Assembly: GCA_023254555.1 (NCBI GenBank)
Contig: JALRLI010000017.1
Span: 1-17,552 of the forward strand
Origin: Microbacteriaceae bacterium
GTDB lineage: Bacteria; Actinomycetota; Actinomycetes; Actinomycetales; Microbacteriaceae
Length of the DNA stretch: 17,552 nt
Direction: 5' to 3'
Below are positions 1 to 6,473 of this stretch, one piece after another. Every line of letters starts with the position of its first letter. Position 1 is the first letter of the stretch. The translations under genes were made by a program, and so were the position numbers. The notes below the pieces were generated by a model that was given only the letters and a program-made list of their open reading frames with translations, was not told the origin of the DNA and did no database searches.

Positions 1-798
1 GCTTTTCTGCCGCCCTTCGGGTGAAGAGGCATCGGCGCTGTTCAGATTTCGATACTCGCGTCGAGCACCAAACACAGTACCAACGACCGCAATGATGATG
101 AAGACGTACCATTGCAGCGCGTATGAAAGATGGGGACCCTCATCGCGCTCAGGTTTCACACTCAGTTCGCCGGTCACCGCAGCGGGTTTCTCGCTCACCA
201 ATAGCCCATACGCGCCAAGATAGGTCGGTTGCTTGAGCTCAGATTGCAGCTGCACCAGATTGATTGTGCCGAGAGTATTACCCACAGCACTCCTTCCTTC
301 AATCACAGGCTCCCCGGCTTTAAGACGCGCAATAACCGTGACTTCGCCCGAGGGCGGCAACGGAATCTCCGAGGGCTTGCTACTGTTTTCCGCGGCTGGA
401 ATCCATCCGCGATCAACCACGAAGACGCTGCCGTTCGCAAGAATGAGTGGGGAGAGAATTTCAAATCCGACGCGACTATCTTTCGGCCGGTTTCGAACAA
501 GGAGTTGCTCAGTGGCCAGGTACTTACCCGTCACGACAACCGGCAGCCATTTATTATTTCCTTCGTCAAAGGCCTCGAGATCTGGCAGTGCTTGCCCGAG
601 GGGAATTGGCGCCGCATCGTAGTTTTTGTCTATTCGGGCAATTTCAGCTTGCGCTTCTGCACGCCGAGCGAATTGCCAATTACCCAAGAACACACAAGTG
701 ACGCTGAAGATGAGCAACATTGCCCAATAGCCAAACCAGCGGCGAGAGTAGAGAAAGCGCCATCCGATCTTCTTCGAGTCGAGCGCTTGCTCACTCAC
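1..798 (-). CDS. SURF1 family cytochrome oxidase assembly protein (3' end cut by window edge)
   Basis: SURF1 proteins are membrane proteins that help assemble haem-copper cytochrome c oxidase. The 266 codons visible have the family layout. There is a first membrane helix at about residues 21-38, followed by the conserved LGNWQFARR motif (38-46). An outer domain contains VDRGWIP (128-134). A C-terminal HLSYALQWYVF motif (223-233) leads into the second membrane helix (about 226-245). The charged tail is still open at position 1, so the stop lies outside the window, though nearly the whole protein is present. The GTG start at 798-796 overlaps the DUF3099 stop as GTGA, which suggests translational coupling. 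The family assignment is firm. The role in aa3 oxidase assembly is inferred from the family, because no oxidase gene is visible here. Confidence 0.9.
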   Translation of the reverse strand, partial: MSEQALDSKKIGWRFLYSRRWFGYWAMLLIFSVTCVFLGNWQFARRAEAQAEIARIDKNYDAAPIPLGQALPDLEAFDEGNNKWLPVVVTGKYLATEQLLVRNRPKDSRVGFEILSPLILANGSVFVVDRGWIPAAENSSKPSEIPLPPSGEVTVIARLKAGEPVIEGRSAVGNTLGTINLVQLQSELKQPTYLGAYGLLVSEKPAAVTGELSVKPERDEGPHLSYALQWYVFIIIAVVGTVFGARREYRNLNSADASSPEGRQKS

Positions 799-1169
799 TC
801 CGAACCAGCCTGGTCATCGTTTTTTGTAACGACCCTGATGTCTTCGTCGCTTGCGATAATGAGCGTAGCTCGCTCATTCTGACTTTGACTTTGTGCAACC
901 GATTCAGGTCCGGAGAGTTCGAGCACGATATGTTCCAGGGGATCCTGGTTTGTCTTCGAACTCTTGACATTGGCAATAACTACCGCGAAATAGGGCAAGA
1001 AGATGGCTCCGACGGCGCACAGCAGCATCCACCATCCGCTGACGAAGGGGATTGCAAGAATACAGATGAACCGGATAGACATAGTGAGCACATACTTGCG
1101 CATCCGCTGATCACGCTCTTGTTTTGGCGCTTCAGTGACGGATGTGACGGTGAAGTTTGACTTGGTCAT
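795..1169 (-). CDS. DUF3099 family small membrane protein
   Basis: This 124-residue protein of unknown function matches the actinobacterial DUF3099 pattern. It has a short basic N-terminus (PKQERDQRMRKY, about 15-26) and two closely spaced membrane helices (about 27-44 and 47-66) joined by SGWW. A hydrophilic, probably cytoplasmic tail follows. It is the first gene of a two-gene reverse unit with SURF1, which starts inside its stop codon. That pairing might mean a link to the respiratory membrane, but this is inference. The ATG at 1169 is the only sensible start. The upstream AGGA is about 13 nt away, so the ribosome binding site is weak. The family call comes from recognition and was not checked by a domain search. 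Confidence 0.8.
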   Translation of the reverse strand: MTKSNFTVTSVTEAPKQERDQRMRKYVLTMSIRFICILAIPFVSGWWMLLCAVGAIFLPYFAVVIANVKSSKTNQDPLEHIVLELSGPESVAQSQSQNERATLIIASDEDIRVVTKNDDQAGSE

Positions 1170-1232
1170 TGGGCGGTTCTGGTCCTGTTATCTCAAGCCT
1201 ACGCCTAAGCTGATGTGTATTGCCCGAAAATG

Positions 1233-1238
1233 AAAGGA
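1233..1238 (+). promoter_or_regulatory. Ribosome binding site fixing the fabG start
   Basis: AAAGGA lies 5 nt before the ATG at 1244. It favours that start over an in-frame TTG at 1220 that would add eight residues of no family character. Confidence 0.7.
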
Positions 1239-1243
1239 CTCCA

Positions 1244-1954
1244 ATGAGTACACCACGCACCGTGCTAGTCACTGGTGGTAACAGAGGGATTGGTTATGCC
1301 ATTGCTGAGGAGCTCGTCGCACGTGGTCATCGAGTCGCAGTGACCGCGAGGTCTGGCGAGGGCCCTGCCGGGTCACTCACCGTCAGGGCAGAGATGGGTA
1401 ACGCACAGTCTATAGACGCAGCTTTCAGCGAGGTTGAAGAGAAACTCGGTCCGATTGAAGTACTCGTGGCAAACGCGGGCATCACCAAAGACACATTGCT
1501 GATGCGCATGAGTGAAGATGAGTTCACGTCCGTGATCGACACAAATCTTGTTGGGTCGTTCCGGGTAGTGAAGCGTGCCCTAAAAGGGTTTTTAAAGCAG
1601 CGATTTGGAAGAGTCGTCTTGATCTCAAGTGTTGTGGCTCTCTATGGCTCGCCTGGACAAACAAACTATTCAGCGTCAAAGAGTGGCTTAGTTGGATTCG
1701 CCCGGTCGCTCACACGCGAGCTTGGTAGCCGCGGCATTACCGCGAACGTGGTCGCGCCCGGCTTCATAGAGACTGACATGACCGCAGAGCTGACCGAAGA
1801 GCAGCAGGCTACCTATCTCGCAAACATCCCAGCCGCGAGATTTGGCCAGGCGAGCGAGGTTGCGAAAGCTGTTGCGTGGCTCTCGAGCGACGACGCAAGT
1901 TACATCTCCGGTGCAGTGATACCCGTCGATGGTGGCCTCGGGATGGGCCACTAA
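1244..1954 (+). CDS. fabG: 3-oxoacyl-[ACP] reductase, short-chain dehydrogenase (FabG/MabA-like)
   Basis: This 236-residue classical SDR probably reduces 3-oxoacyl-ACP with NADPH in type II fatty acid synthesis in the cytoplasm. Visible motifs are the nucleotide-binding TGGNRGIG (10-17), NAG (77-79) and the catalytic tetrad N101, S129, Y142 and K146 (YSASK), followed by PG at 172-173. The length is that of FabG. The C-terminus GLGMGH is the same type as in mycobacterial MabA (FabG1). Unlike the mycobacterial locus, no inhA follows; the next gene is serB on the opposite strand, only 13 bp away and with no obvious terminator between them. The start at 1244 has a good AAAGGA site. Other SDRs share most of these motifs, so the exact substrate is inferred, although the MabA-like end supports FabG. 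Confidence 0.87.
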   Translation: MSTPRTVLVTGGNRGIGYAIAEELVARGHRVAVTARSGEGPAGSLTVRAEMGNAQSIDAAFSEVEEKLGPIEVLVANAGITKDTLLMRMSEDEFTSVIDTNLVGSFRVVKRALKGFLKQRFGRVVLISSVVALYGSPGQTNYSASKSGLVGFARSLTRELGSRGITANVVAPGFIETDMTAELTEEQQATYLANIPAARFGQASEVAKAVAWLSSDDASYISGAVIPVDGGLGMGH

Positions 1955-1967
1955 CTTACGGAACGAG

Positions 1968-2603
1968 CTAGCTATCCAAGAATTGGATGACGTGCGCTAA
2001 GTCTGGTTCGTCGACCGAATAGGTTGCAGCCTCACGCACAATTGGCTTCGCGTTAAAGGCAATTGATTTTCCAGCAATTGCCATCATCTGAAGATCATTT
2101 GCACCGTCGCCAATGGCGAAGCTCTGTGAGAGCGGAATGTTAGTTAGGGTTGACCAATGGCGAAGCGTTTCGGCCTTCGCTTTGGCATCGACGATGGGGC
2201 CGTACAGTTTGCCTGTCAACTTGGCATCGATGATTTCTAACCGATTTGCCGTCCAGATATCAATGTCGTATTGGGGGAGTACGCGGTCGAGTACCTCGTG
2301 GAATCCACCCGAAACCACCCCGACGATTCCGTGTCTTTCACGAATCGCAGCCACCAGTTCACTGAGGCCCTTGCTTGGAAGAACTCTCTTGACGACATCG
2401 TCTAATGCCGTGGCTGGTGTGCCAGCTAAGGTGGAGACTCGCTCCCGAAGACTTTGTGCAAAATCGAGTTCTCCTCGCATTGCGCGGTCAGTGATGTTCG
2501 CCACGAGTTCACGAGTGCCGGCTGCTTCTGCGATCAGCTCGATCACCTCTTGCTGAATGGTGGTTGAATCAGCGTCGAGAACAACAAGTGGGTTCATCCG
2601 CAC
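1968..2603 (-). CDS. serB: Phosphoserine phosphatase, HAD superfamily (SerB)
   Basis: SerB hydrolyses O-phosphoserine to serine, the last step of the phosphorylated serine pathway. The 211-residue protein is a single HAD domain without the ACT domains of mycobacterial SerB2. Motif I is D10-A-D12-S-T, with a following EVIEL typical of SerB substrate binding. S-L-R-E-R-V (51-56) contains the expected substrate arginine, R53. Motif II is VSGG (97-100), a lysine lies in DAKAKAE (139-145), and motif IV is GDGAND (165-170). The start is most likely GTG at 2603, because GGGAG sits 9 nt upstream; an in-frame ATG at 2597 gives the same protein minus two residues. It diverges from an ABC ATPase gene; as I recall, serB2 (Rv3042c) is next to a similar ATPase (Rv3041c) in M. 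tuberculosis. Confidence 0.88.
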   Translation of the reverse strand: MRMNPLVVLDADSTTIQQEVIELIAEAAGTRELVANITDRAMRGELDFAQSLRERVSTLAGTPATALDDVVKRVLPSKGLSELVAAIRERHGIVGVVSGGFHEVLDRVLPQYDIDIWTANRLEIIDAKLTGKLYGPIVDAKAKAETLRHWSTLTNIPLSQSFAIGDGANDLQMMAIAGKSIAFNAKPIVREAATYSVDEPDLAHVIQFLDS

Positions 2604-2656
2604 TGGCTATCACTCCCAGAAATCCTGAAACCCAACTTTGCGGGTCTTGTTCACAC

Positions 2657-2683
2657 TAGCCCCTTAAGCGCGTTTAGGGGCTA
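2657..2683. repeat. Inverted repeat in the serB / ABC ATPase divergent region
   Basis: TAGCCCCT (2657-2664) is repeated in inverted form as AGGGGCTA (2676-2683), and two more pairs form inside after one mismatch. Neither strand has a T-run after it, so it does not look like a terminator. It is a candidate operator or leader hairpin. Confidence 0.45.
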
Positions 2684-2698
2684 TTGAATCAGGTTCAA
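2684..2698. repeat. Short dyad TTGAA-N5-TTCAA next to the first inverted repeat
   Basis: TTGAA (2684-2688) and TTCAA (2694-2698) are separated by 5 bp, a spacing compatible with one turn of DNA and a dimeric regulator. It lies directly beside the 27 bp inverted repeat and between two divergent genes. A binding function is inference only. Confidence 0.35.
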
Positions 2699-2758
2699 CA
2701 CTATCAGCGTTGAGATGACACACTGTTCGCCGAGCGGCAGATAGGTCAACGGATTACC

Positions 2759-2764
2759 TACACT
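2759..2764 (+). promoter_or_regulatory. -10 box for a leaderless ABC ATPase mRNA
   Basis: TACACT ends exactly 6 nt before the ATG at 2771, which would put transcription start on the A of the start codon. No Shine-Dalgarno sequence precedes the ATG. A -35 element is not evident, which is common for actinobacterial leaderless promoters. Confidence 0.5.
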
Positions 2765-2770
2765 TGAGTT

Positions 2771-3556
2771 ATGTCTGTGGTGCTGTCTTTCGCTGATGTT
2801 TCTCTTGTGCGTGACGGCAGGGCGATTCTGAACCACCTCAATTGGCACGTTGACAGCTCGCAGCGTTGGGTAATTCTTGGCCCCAATGGTGCTGGCAAAA
2901 CTTCACTACTGCGCATCGCCGCGGCGCAACTCCATCCATCACAGGGCTCCGCATCTATTCTTGAGAAGACGCTCGGAAAGAGTGAAATATCCGAAATTCG
3001 CAACCGAATCGGCTTTGCGAGTTCAGCGCAGTCAAAGAGAATTCCTGCCAATGAATCGGTACTAGATACCGTACTGACAGCAGCTCATGGGGTTGAGGGT
3101 CGTTGGAACGAGACCTACGAGAATATCGATATTCGCCGCGCGGAGCGTGTGCTCGCTGAATGGAACCTTCTCGAATTTCGCGATCACCTATTCGGCACGC
3201 TCAGCGATGGGGAACGCAAGCGAGTTCTGATTGCACGAGCCGTGATGACTGATCCAGAAGTTTTACTCCTTGATGAGCCTGCGGCCAGCCTCGATGTAGG
3301 GGCCAGAGAGCAACTTCTGCAACTGTTAGAAGGGTATGCGAGCTCTCCGTTCTCGCCCGCGATGATCATGGTTACCCACCACGTTGAGGAAATTCCTGAG
3401 GGGTTCACCCACGTCATGCTCCTCAAAGAGGGCCGAGTGACAGCCGCGGGCGAAATCGCTGACATTCTCACATCTGAGAATCTGACATCCACCTTCGGTG
3501 TTCCATTGCTCGTGTCACACGAGGGCGGCAGATACTGGGCACGTATGGTGCGGTAG
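2771..3556 (+). CDS. ABC transporter ATP-binding protein without a visible permease
   Basis: This is a single ABC ATPase domain of 261 residues. The Walker A motif is GPNGAGKT (37-44), the Q-loop glutamine is about Q87, the signature LSDGE is at 144-148, the Walker B motif is VLLLDE (164-169), and the H-loop is THH (202-204). The signature has D where most have G (LSGGE/Q). A C-terminal stretch of about 35 residues follows the ATPase core. The type resembles YlmA/ModF-like ATPases, which often occur without an adjacent permease. None is present here: the neighbours are divergent serB and rpmE2. The substrate is unknown, and a non-transport role is possible. The start has a leaderless-type promoter and no ribosome binding site. 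Confidence 0.85.
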   Translation: MSVVLSFADVSLVRDGRAILNHLNWHVDSSQRWVILGPNGAGKTSLLRIAAAQLHPSQGSASILEKTLGKSEISEIRNRIGFASSAQSKRIPANESVLDTVLTAAHGVEGRWNETYENIDIRRAERVLAEWNLLEFRDHLFGTLSDGERKRVLIARAVMTDPEVLLLDEPAASLDVGAREQLLQLLEGYASSPFSPAMIMVTHHVEEIPEGFTHVMLLKEGRVTAAGEIADILTSENLTSTFGVPLLVSHEGGRYWARMVR

Positions 3557-3567
3557 GTTGAAAAATC

Positions 3568-3576
3568 TGCTAAAGT
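3568..3576 (+). promoter_or_regulatory. Extended -10 promoter for rpmE2
   Basis: TGCTAAAGT fits the extended -10 form TGnTAnnnT. Transcription would start near 3583, giving an untranslated leader of about 58 nt before the ATG at 3641. No clear -35 box and no Zur-type palindrome could be seen in the leader. Confidence 0.5.
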
Positions 3577-3640
3577 TGAGGCTTGGCTCATCTTGATTGT
3601 TTCGATGTGCCCCAAATCTCGACCTGTAGCAAGGAATCAC

Positions 3641-3889
3641 ATGAAGGCTGAAATTCACCCTGAGTACAACGCAATCGTCTTTCGCGATCTTGCATCAGGA
3701 GCAACCTTTCTGACCCGCTCAACCCTGACGAGCGACAAGACAATCGAACTCGACGGAAACACGTACCCCGTGATTGATGTTGAAATTTCGAGTGAGTCTC
3801 ATCCGTTTTACACCGGCAAGCAGCGCATCATGGACTCTGCAGGTCGCGTAGAGAAGTTCAACCAGCGTTTCAAGAGCTTCGGTTCATAG
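3641..3889 (+). CDS. rpmE2: 50S ribosomal protein L31 type B
   Basis: This 82-residue large-subunit ribosomal protein begins MKAEIHPEYNAIVFRD, carries the typical SHPFYTGKQ motif (about 48-56) and ends in VEKFNQRFKSFGS. It has no cysteine, so it is the zinc-free (type B, C-minus) form of L31. In many bacteria that form replaces the zinc-binding form when zinc is scarce and is repressed by Zur. No Zur site is evident upstream, and whether a zinc-binding rpmE exists elsewhere cannot be told. The start is supported by AAGGA at 3631-3635, 5 nt before the ATG. The gene has its own extended -10 promoter and is closed by a strong terminator. Confidence 0.95.
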   Translation: MKAEIHPEYNAIVFRDLASGATFLTRSTLTSDKTIELDGNTYPVIDVEISSESHPFYTGKQRIMDSAGRVEKFNQRFKSFGS

Positions 3890-3897
3890 GTCAACGC

Positions 3898-3932
3898 AAA
3901 AAGGCGCTTCCCCCGCGGGGAGGCGCCTTTTT
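3898..3932. terminator. Bidirectional intrinsic terminator between rpmE2 and the exonuclease gene
   Basis: A 16 bp stem (3898-3913 with 3917-3932, one G-U wobble at 3908/3922) closes a 3 nt loop. It is followed by a six-T run on the forward strand and a five-T run on the reverse strand. It can therefore end both convergent transcripts. Confidence 0.93.
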
Positions 3933-3944
3933 TCGTTCCTGCAT

Positions 3945-4643
3945 TCAGCTTCGAGTAGGCCATTCTCCGCTTGCAGCGAAGTTCGGGTCGCGATTGGCCC
4001 GCATCCAGCTCACGAAGCTCTCTGTTTGCGCGCGCGCCCAGTCGATTTGTGCGGCATGAAGAGCATCGAGAGAGTCTGGTAAATCGCCAGCGTACTTTCT
4101 AGCAATCTGTTGCATGAGCCGTCCAGCGGCGATGGCGTCCTCGCCGGCATCATGTGCTTTGCCGATTGAGACACCGTACTGCTCAATCGTCGCGGTGAGT
4201 GTGCGTTTGCCCTTGCGATAGCGGTCAACCTGCTTGTCTATCACCAATGGATCGAGGATCGCAGTTGGATCAAAGCACTGGTCCAGCCCATTGCGCTTCA
4301 CCTCACGATCAAGAATCGTGAAGTCGTAGGGCGCGTTGTAGGCCACAACCGCAAGCCCACGCCCCACGAGGCTGTTGAGTGTGGAAACAATCTGTTGAAT
4401 GCCCACTTTCGGATCGACGCCCGAAGCCCGAGCCATTTCTGTGGTTACTCCATGGACCGCGGCAGCTGGCTCAGGAATTTCGATACCCGGATCGATAATC
4501 CAGTCGTGCCGCTCTTGAACGTCACCCGCTGAGTCGAGCACCGCCACAGTTGCTGTTACGATCCGCGCTGTTTCTAGGTCGACGCCGGTTGTCTCAGTAT
4601 CGAATACCGCGATTGTTTCGGCCCAAGGTGGAAGCTTAGACAT
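3945..4643 (-). CDS. DEDDh family 3'-5' exonuclease (DnaQ-like)
   Basis: This 232-residue protein has one RNase T/DnaQ-type exonuclease fold, which removes nucleotides from 3' ends of DNA or RNA using two metal ions. The acidic residues are D15 and E17 (FDTETTG), D107 (YNAPYDFTIL) and D169, with catalytic H164 (KAHDAGED), so this is a DEDDh enzyme with all residues intact. The C-terminal 45 residues (about 188-232) are outside the core and have a WARAQTESFVSWMRA-type segment that I associate with actinobacterial paralogues. It could act as a proofreading subunit or a stand-alone repair nuclease; the sequence does not decide. The ATG at 4643 has AAGGG about 7 nt upstream. It diverges from the hydrolase gene across 100 bp. 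Confidence 0.88.
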   Translation of the reverse strand: MSKLPPWAETIAVFDTETTGVDLETARIVTATVAVLDSAGDVQERHDWIIDPGIEIPEPAAAVHGVTTEMARASGVDPKVGIQQIVSTLNSLVGRGLAVVAYNAPYDFTILDREVKRNGLDQCFDPTAILDPLVIDKQVDRYRKGKRTLTATIEQYGVSIGKAHDAGEDAIAAGRLMQQIARKYAGDLPDSLDALHAAQIDWARAQTESFVSWMRANRDPNFAASGEWPTRS

Positions 4644-4731
4644 TTTTTGCGCCCTTCATCATGCTTTTGCCGAGCAGGAGTACCGCTTGCATCTCAAAGC
4701 CTATTCTGAGGTTGTGACATTTGTGTCCGAC

Positions 4732-4737
4732 TAGACT
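4732..4737 (+). promoter_or_regulatory. -10 box for a leaderless hydrolase mRNA
   Basis: TAGACT ends 6 nt before the GTG at 4744, and there is no Shine-Dalgarno sequence, so the transcript is probably leaderless. Confidence 0.5.
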
Positions 4738-4743
4738 TGCCGC

Positions 4744-5607
4744 GTGGCAAAACCATCTCTTGAGACCGACACTGGAAGGAGGCATACCGCTCTCGTCCAG
4801 GGCGGAGAGTGCGCCTATTGGAGATATGGCAAACCTGAAGGGAAGACTGTAGTTCTCATTCACGGCTTCCGCGGCGATCATCATGGTCTCGAACTCATCG
4901 CAAACCACCTCGCTAACTTCGACGTGATCGTGCCAGACCTCCCCGGATTCGGTGACAGTGAAGCTCTGCGAGATGCTCGACACGATTTAGACGCTCTCGG
5001 TGCTTGGCTTCGGGAGTTCATCCTGACGCTCAATGTAGACCGCTACACGCTCGTTGGGCACTCGTTCGGCACGCTCGTTGTTGCCTCTGCACTCTCAGGG
5101 GACATAACGCCAAATCGTGTCGTGCTCATCAACCCGATATCAGCGCCCGCTCTCGAAGGACCCAAAGGCATTCTGTCTAAGTTTGCGCACCTTTACTATC
5201 TGACTGCTCAGTCGCTGCCGAGCTCATTCGGTAATGCTCTGTTGAAGAATCGAGTCATGGTCCGAGCGATGAGCGGAGTCATGGCGAAGACGAATGACAA
5301 ACAGCTGAGAGCGTGGATTCATGAACAGCACGCCCTCTACTTCAGCAATTTCGCGAATCGTGAGGCCCTTCTCGAAATGTTCGAGGCCTCTATTTCAGCA
5401 ACAGTTCCGCAGTATGCTGACAATTTCACGATGCAGACGGTCATCGTCGCTGGTGAAATCGATGACATCACCCCGCTCGAAAAGCAGCTGCGCCTCACAG
5501 CCGCTCTCGCCGATTCGAAGCTTGTGGTAGCCGAGGGAGTTGGGCATCTCACTCATTACGAAGCCCCTACGCTGGCGGCCAGCGCAATACGCTCCGTGAC
5601 CGAGTAG
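4744..5607 (+). CDS. Alpha/beta hydrolase
   Basis: This 287-residue hydrolase of unknown substrate has HGFRGDHHG (40-48) as oxyanion loop, PDLPGFGDS (64-72) and the nucleophile elbow GHSFG with S107. The acid is likely D240 or D241 (GEIDDITP), and the histidine is H268 (GVGHLTHYE), so the catalytic triad is complete. A lid region lies at about 134-215. No signal peptide is evident, so it should be cytoplasmic. The gene starts with GTG at 4744 on a putative leaderless transcript. Only 18 bp separate it from the RNA methyltransferase gene, which lacks an obvious promoter and may be co-transcribed. The family could include esterases, epoxide hydrolases or C-C hydrolases, and the sequence does not discriminate. 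Confidence 0.85.
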   Translation: MAKPSLETDTGRRHTALVQGGECAYWRYGKPEGKTVVLIHGFRGDHHGLELIANHLANFDVIVPDLPGFGDSEALRDARHDLDALGAWLREFILTLNVDRYTLVGHSFGTLVVASALSGDITPNRVVLINPISAPALEGPKGILSKFAHLYYLTAQSLPSSFGNALLKNRVMVRAMSGVMAKTNDKQLRAWIHEQHALYFSNFANREALLEMFEASISATVPQYADNFTMQTVIVAGEIDDITPLEKQLRLTAALADSKLVVAEGVGHLTHYEAPTLAASAIRSVTE

Positions 5608-5625
5608 GGTTCACTCTTCTCAATA

Positions 5626-6447
5626 ATGCCTGTTATCACTAATCTCTCGCTCGCTGACCCTCGACTGCTCGATTTCGCGAATCTGACAGACGTTCAGCTG
5701 CGCTCCGCAAGTGAGCCTGCTCAAGGTCTGTTTCTCGCTGAGTCGCCGAAAGTGATACTCAGGGCATTGCATGCCGGGTTCCACCCACGCGCTGTGCTCC
5801 TGACTGCGAAGTGGCTCGAAAGCATTGAGCCGCTAATCAAGGCATATCCTGATGTGCCTATTTTTGTTGGCACCGCCGAGCAGCTCGAAGCAGTGAGCGG
5901 ATTTCGCATGCATCGGGGCGCAATCGCCTCGTTTGAGCGACCCGAGCCAGAACCGCTTCTTGAGATAGTGCGGGATGCAAAGACGCTGGTAGTTCTTGAA
6001 GATCTTGTCGATCACGCCAACGTTGGTGCGGTCTTCCGTAGCGCGGCCGCTCTCGGCGCAGATGCTGTAATCCTTTCGCCGAGCTGCGCTGACCCGCTTT
6101 ACAGGCGCGCAGTTAGGGTGAGCATGGGTGCGGTGCTGCAGGTCCCTTGGATGCGCAGTAATGACCTGATTCAGACACTCGAGCAGCTGTCTCAAGAAGG
6201 ATTCCAGACTGTCGCTCTGGCGTTAGACGACCGCGCCTCTACCCTGAGAGAGTATGTTCCCGTTGCTCCAGACAAGGTCGCGCTCGTCCTCGGTTCAGAG
6301 GGAGAAGGACTTAGCCGCAGAACGCTCGCGGCTGCCGAGAAACTCGTTACCATCCCAATGGCGAATGGAATAGATTCACTCAACGTTTCTACCTGTGCAG
6401 CCTTAGCGCTCTGGTCTTTGCAACAGCGCGTCAGTTCTGGGCAGTAG
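5626..6447 (+). CDS. SpoU/TrmH family RNA 2'-O-ribose methyltransferase
   Basis: This 273-residue SPOUT methyltransferase uses S-adenosylmethionine to methylate a ribose 2'-OH in rRNA or tRNA. The three SpoU motifs are all present. Motif 1 is at 130-139 (HANVGAVFRS, with N132 and the catalytic-type R138). Motif 2 is LGSEGEGLS (222-230). Motif 3 starts at IPMANGIDS (243-251) and continues with L252, N253 and S255. The N-terminal 110 residues form a substrate-binding domain of the type seen in rRNA methyltransferases of this family (F36-LAES-P41). The target nucleotide is not predictable from sequence. No strong ribosome binding site is seen before the ATG at 5626. The close spacing to the hydrolase suggests a shared transcript. 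Confidence 0.87.
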   Translation: MPVITNLSLADPRLLDFANLTDVQLRSASEPAQGLFLAESPKVILRALHAGFHPRAVLLTAKWLESIEPLIKAYPDVPIFVGTAEQLEAVSGFRMHRGAIASFERPEPEPLLEIVRDAKTLVVLEDLVDHANVGAVFRSAAALGADAVILSPSCADPLYRRAVRVSMGAVLQVPWMRSNDLIQTLEQLSQEGFQTVALALDDRASTLREYVPVAPDKVALVLGSEGEGLSRRTLAAAEKLVTIPMANGIDSLNVSTCAALALWSLQQRVSSGQ

Positions 6448-6459
6448 ACGGTTGTTGAT

Positions 6460-6465
6460 TAGAAT
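6460..6465 (+). promoter_or_regulatory. -10 box for a near-leaderless helicase mRNA
   Basis: TAGAAT, close to the TATAAT consensus, ends 8 nt before the GTG at 6474, and no Shine-Dalgarno sequence is present. The promoter lies in the 26 bp gap after the methyltransferase gene. Confidence 0.5.
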
Positions 6466-6473
6466 CGTGGCTT

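Noticed and set aside
229..882. Forward-strand open frames of 217 and 129 codons at the left end
   Set aside because: They lie antisense to SURF1, whose reverse-strand reading gives a complete family pattern with both membrane helices; the forward frames show no domain character.
1220..1243. TTG start for fabG
   Set aside because: No ribosome binding site there, while ATG at 1244 has AAAGGA at ideal spacing and gives the usual SDR N-terminus.
3577..3640. Zur operator or riboswitch in the L31 leader
   Set aside because: No Zur-type palindrome and no stable conserved-looking fold could be seen; only a weak 4 bp stem (TGAG/CTCA).
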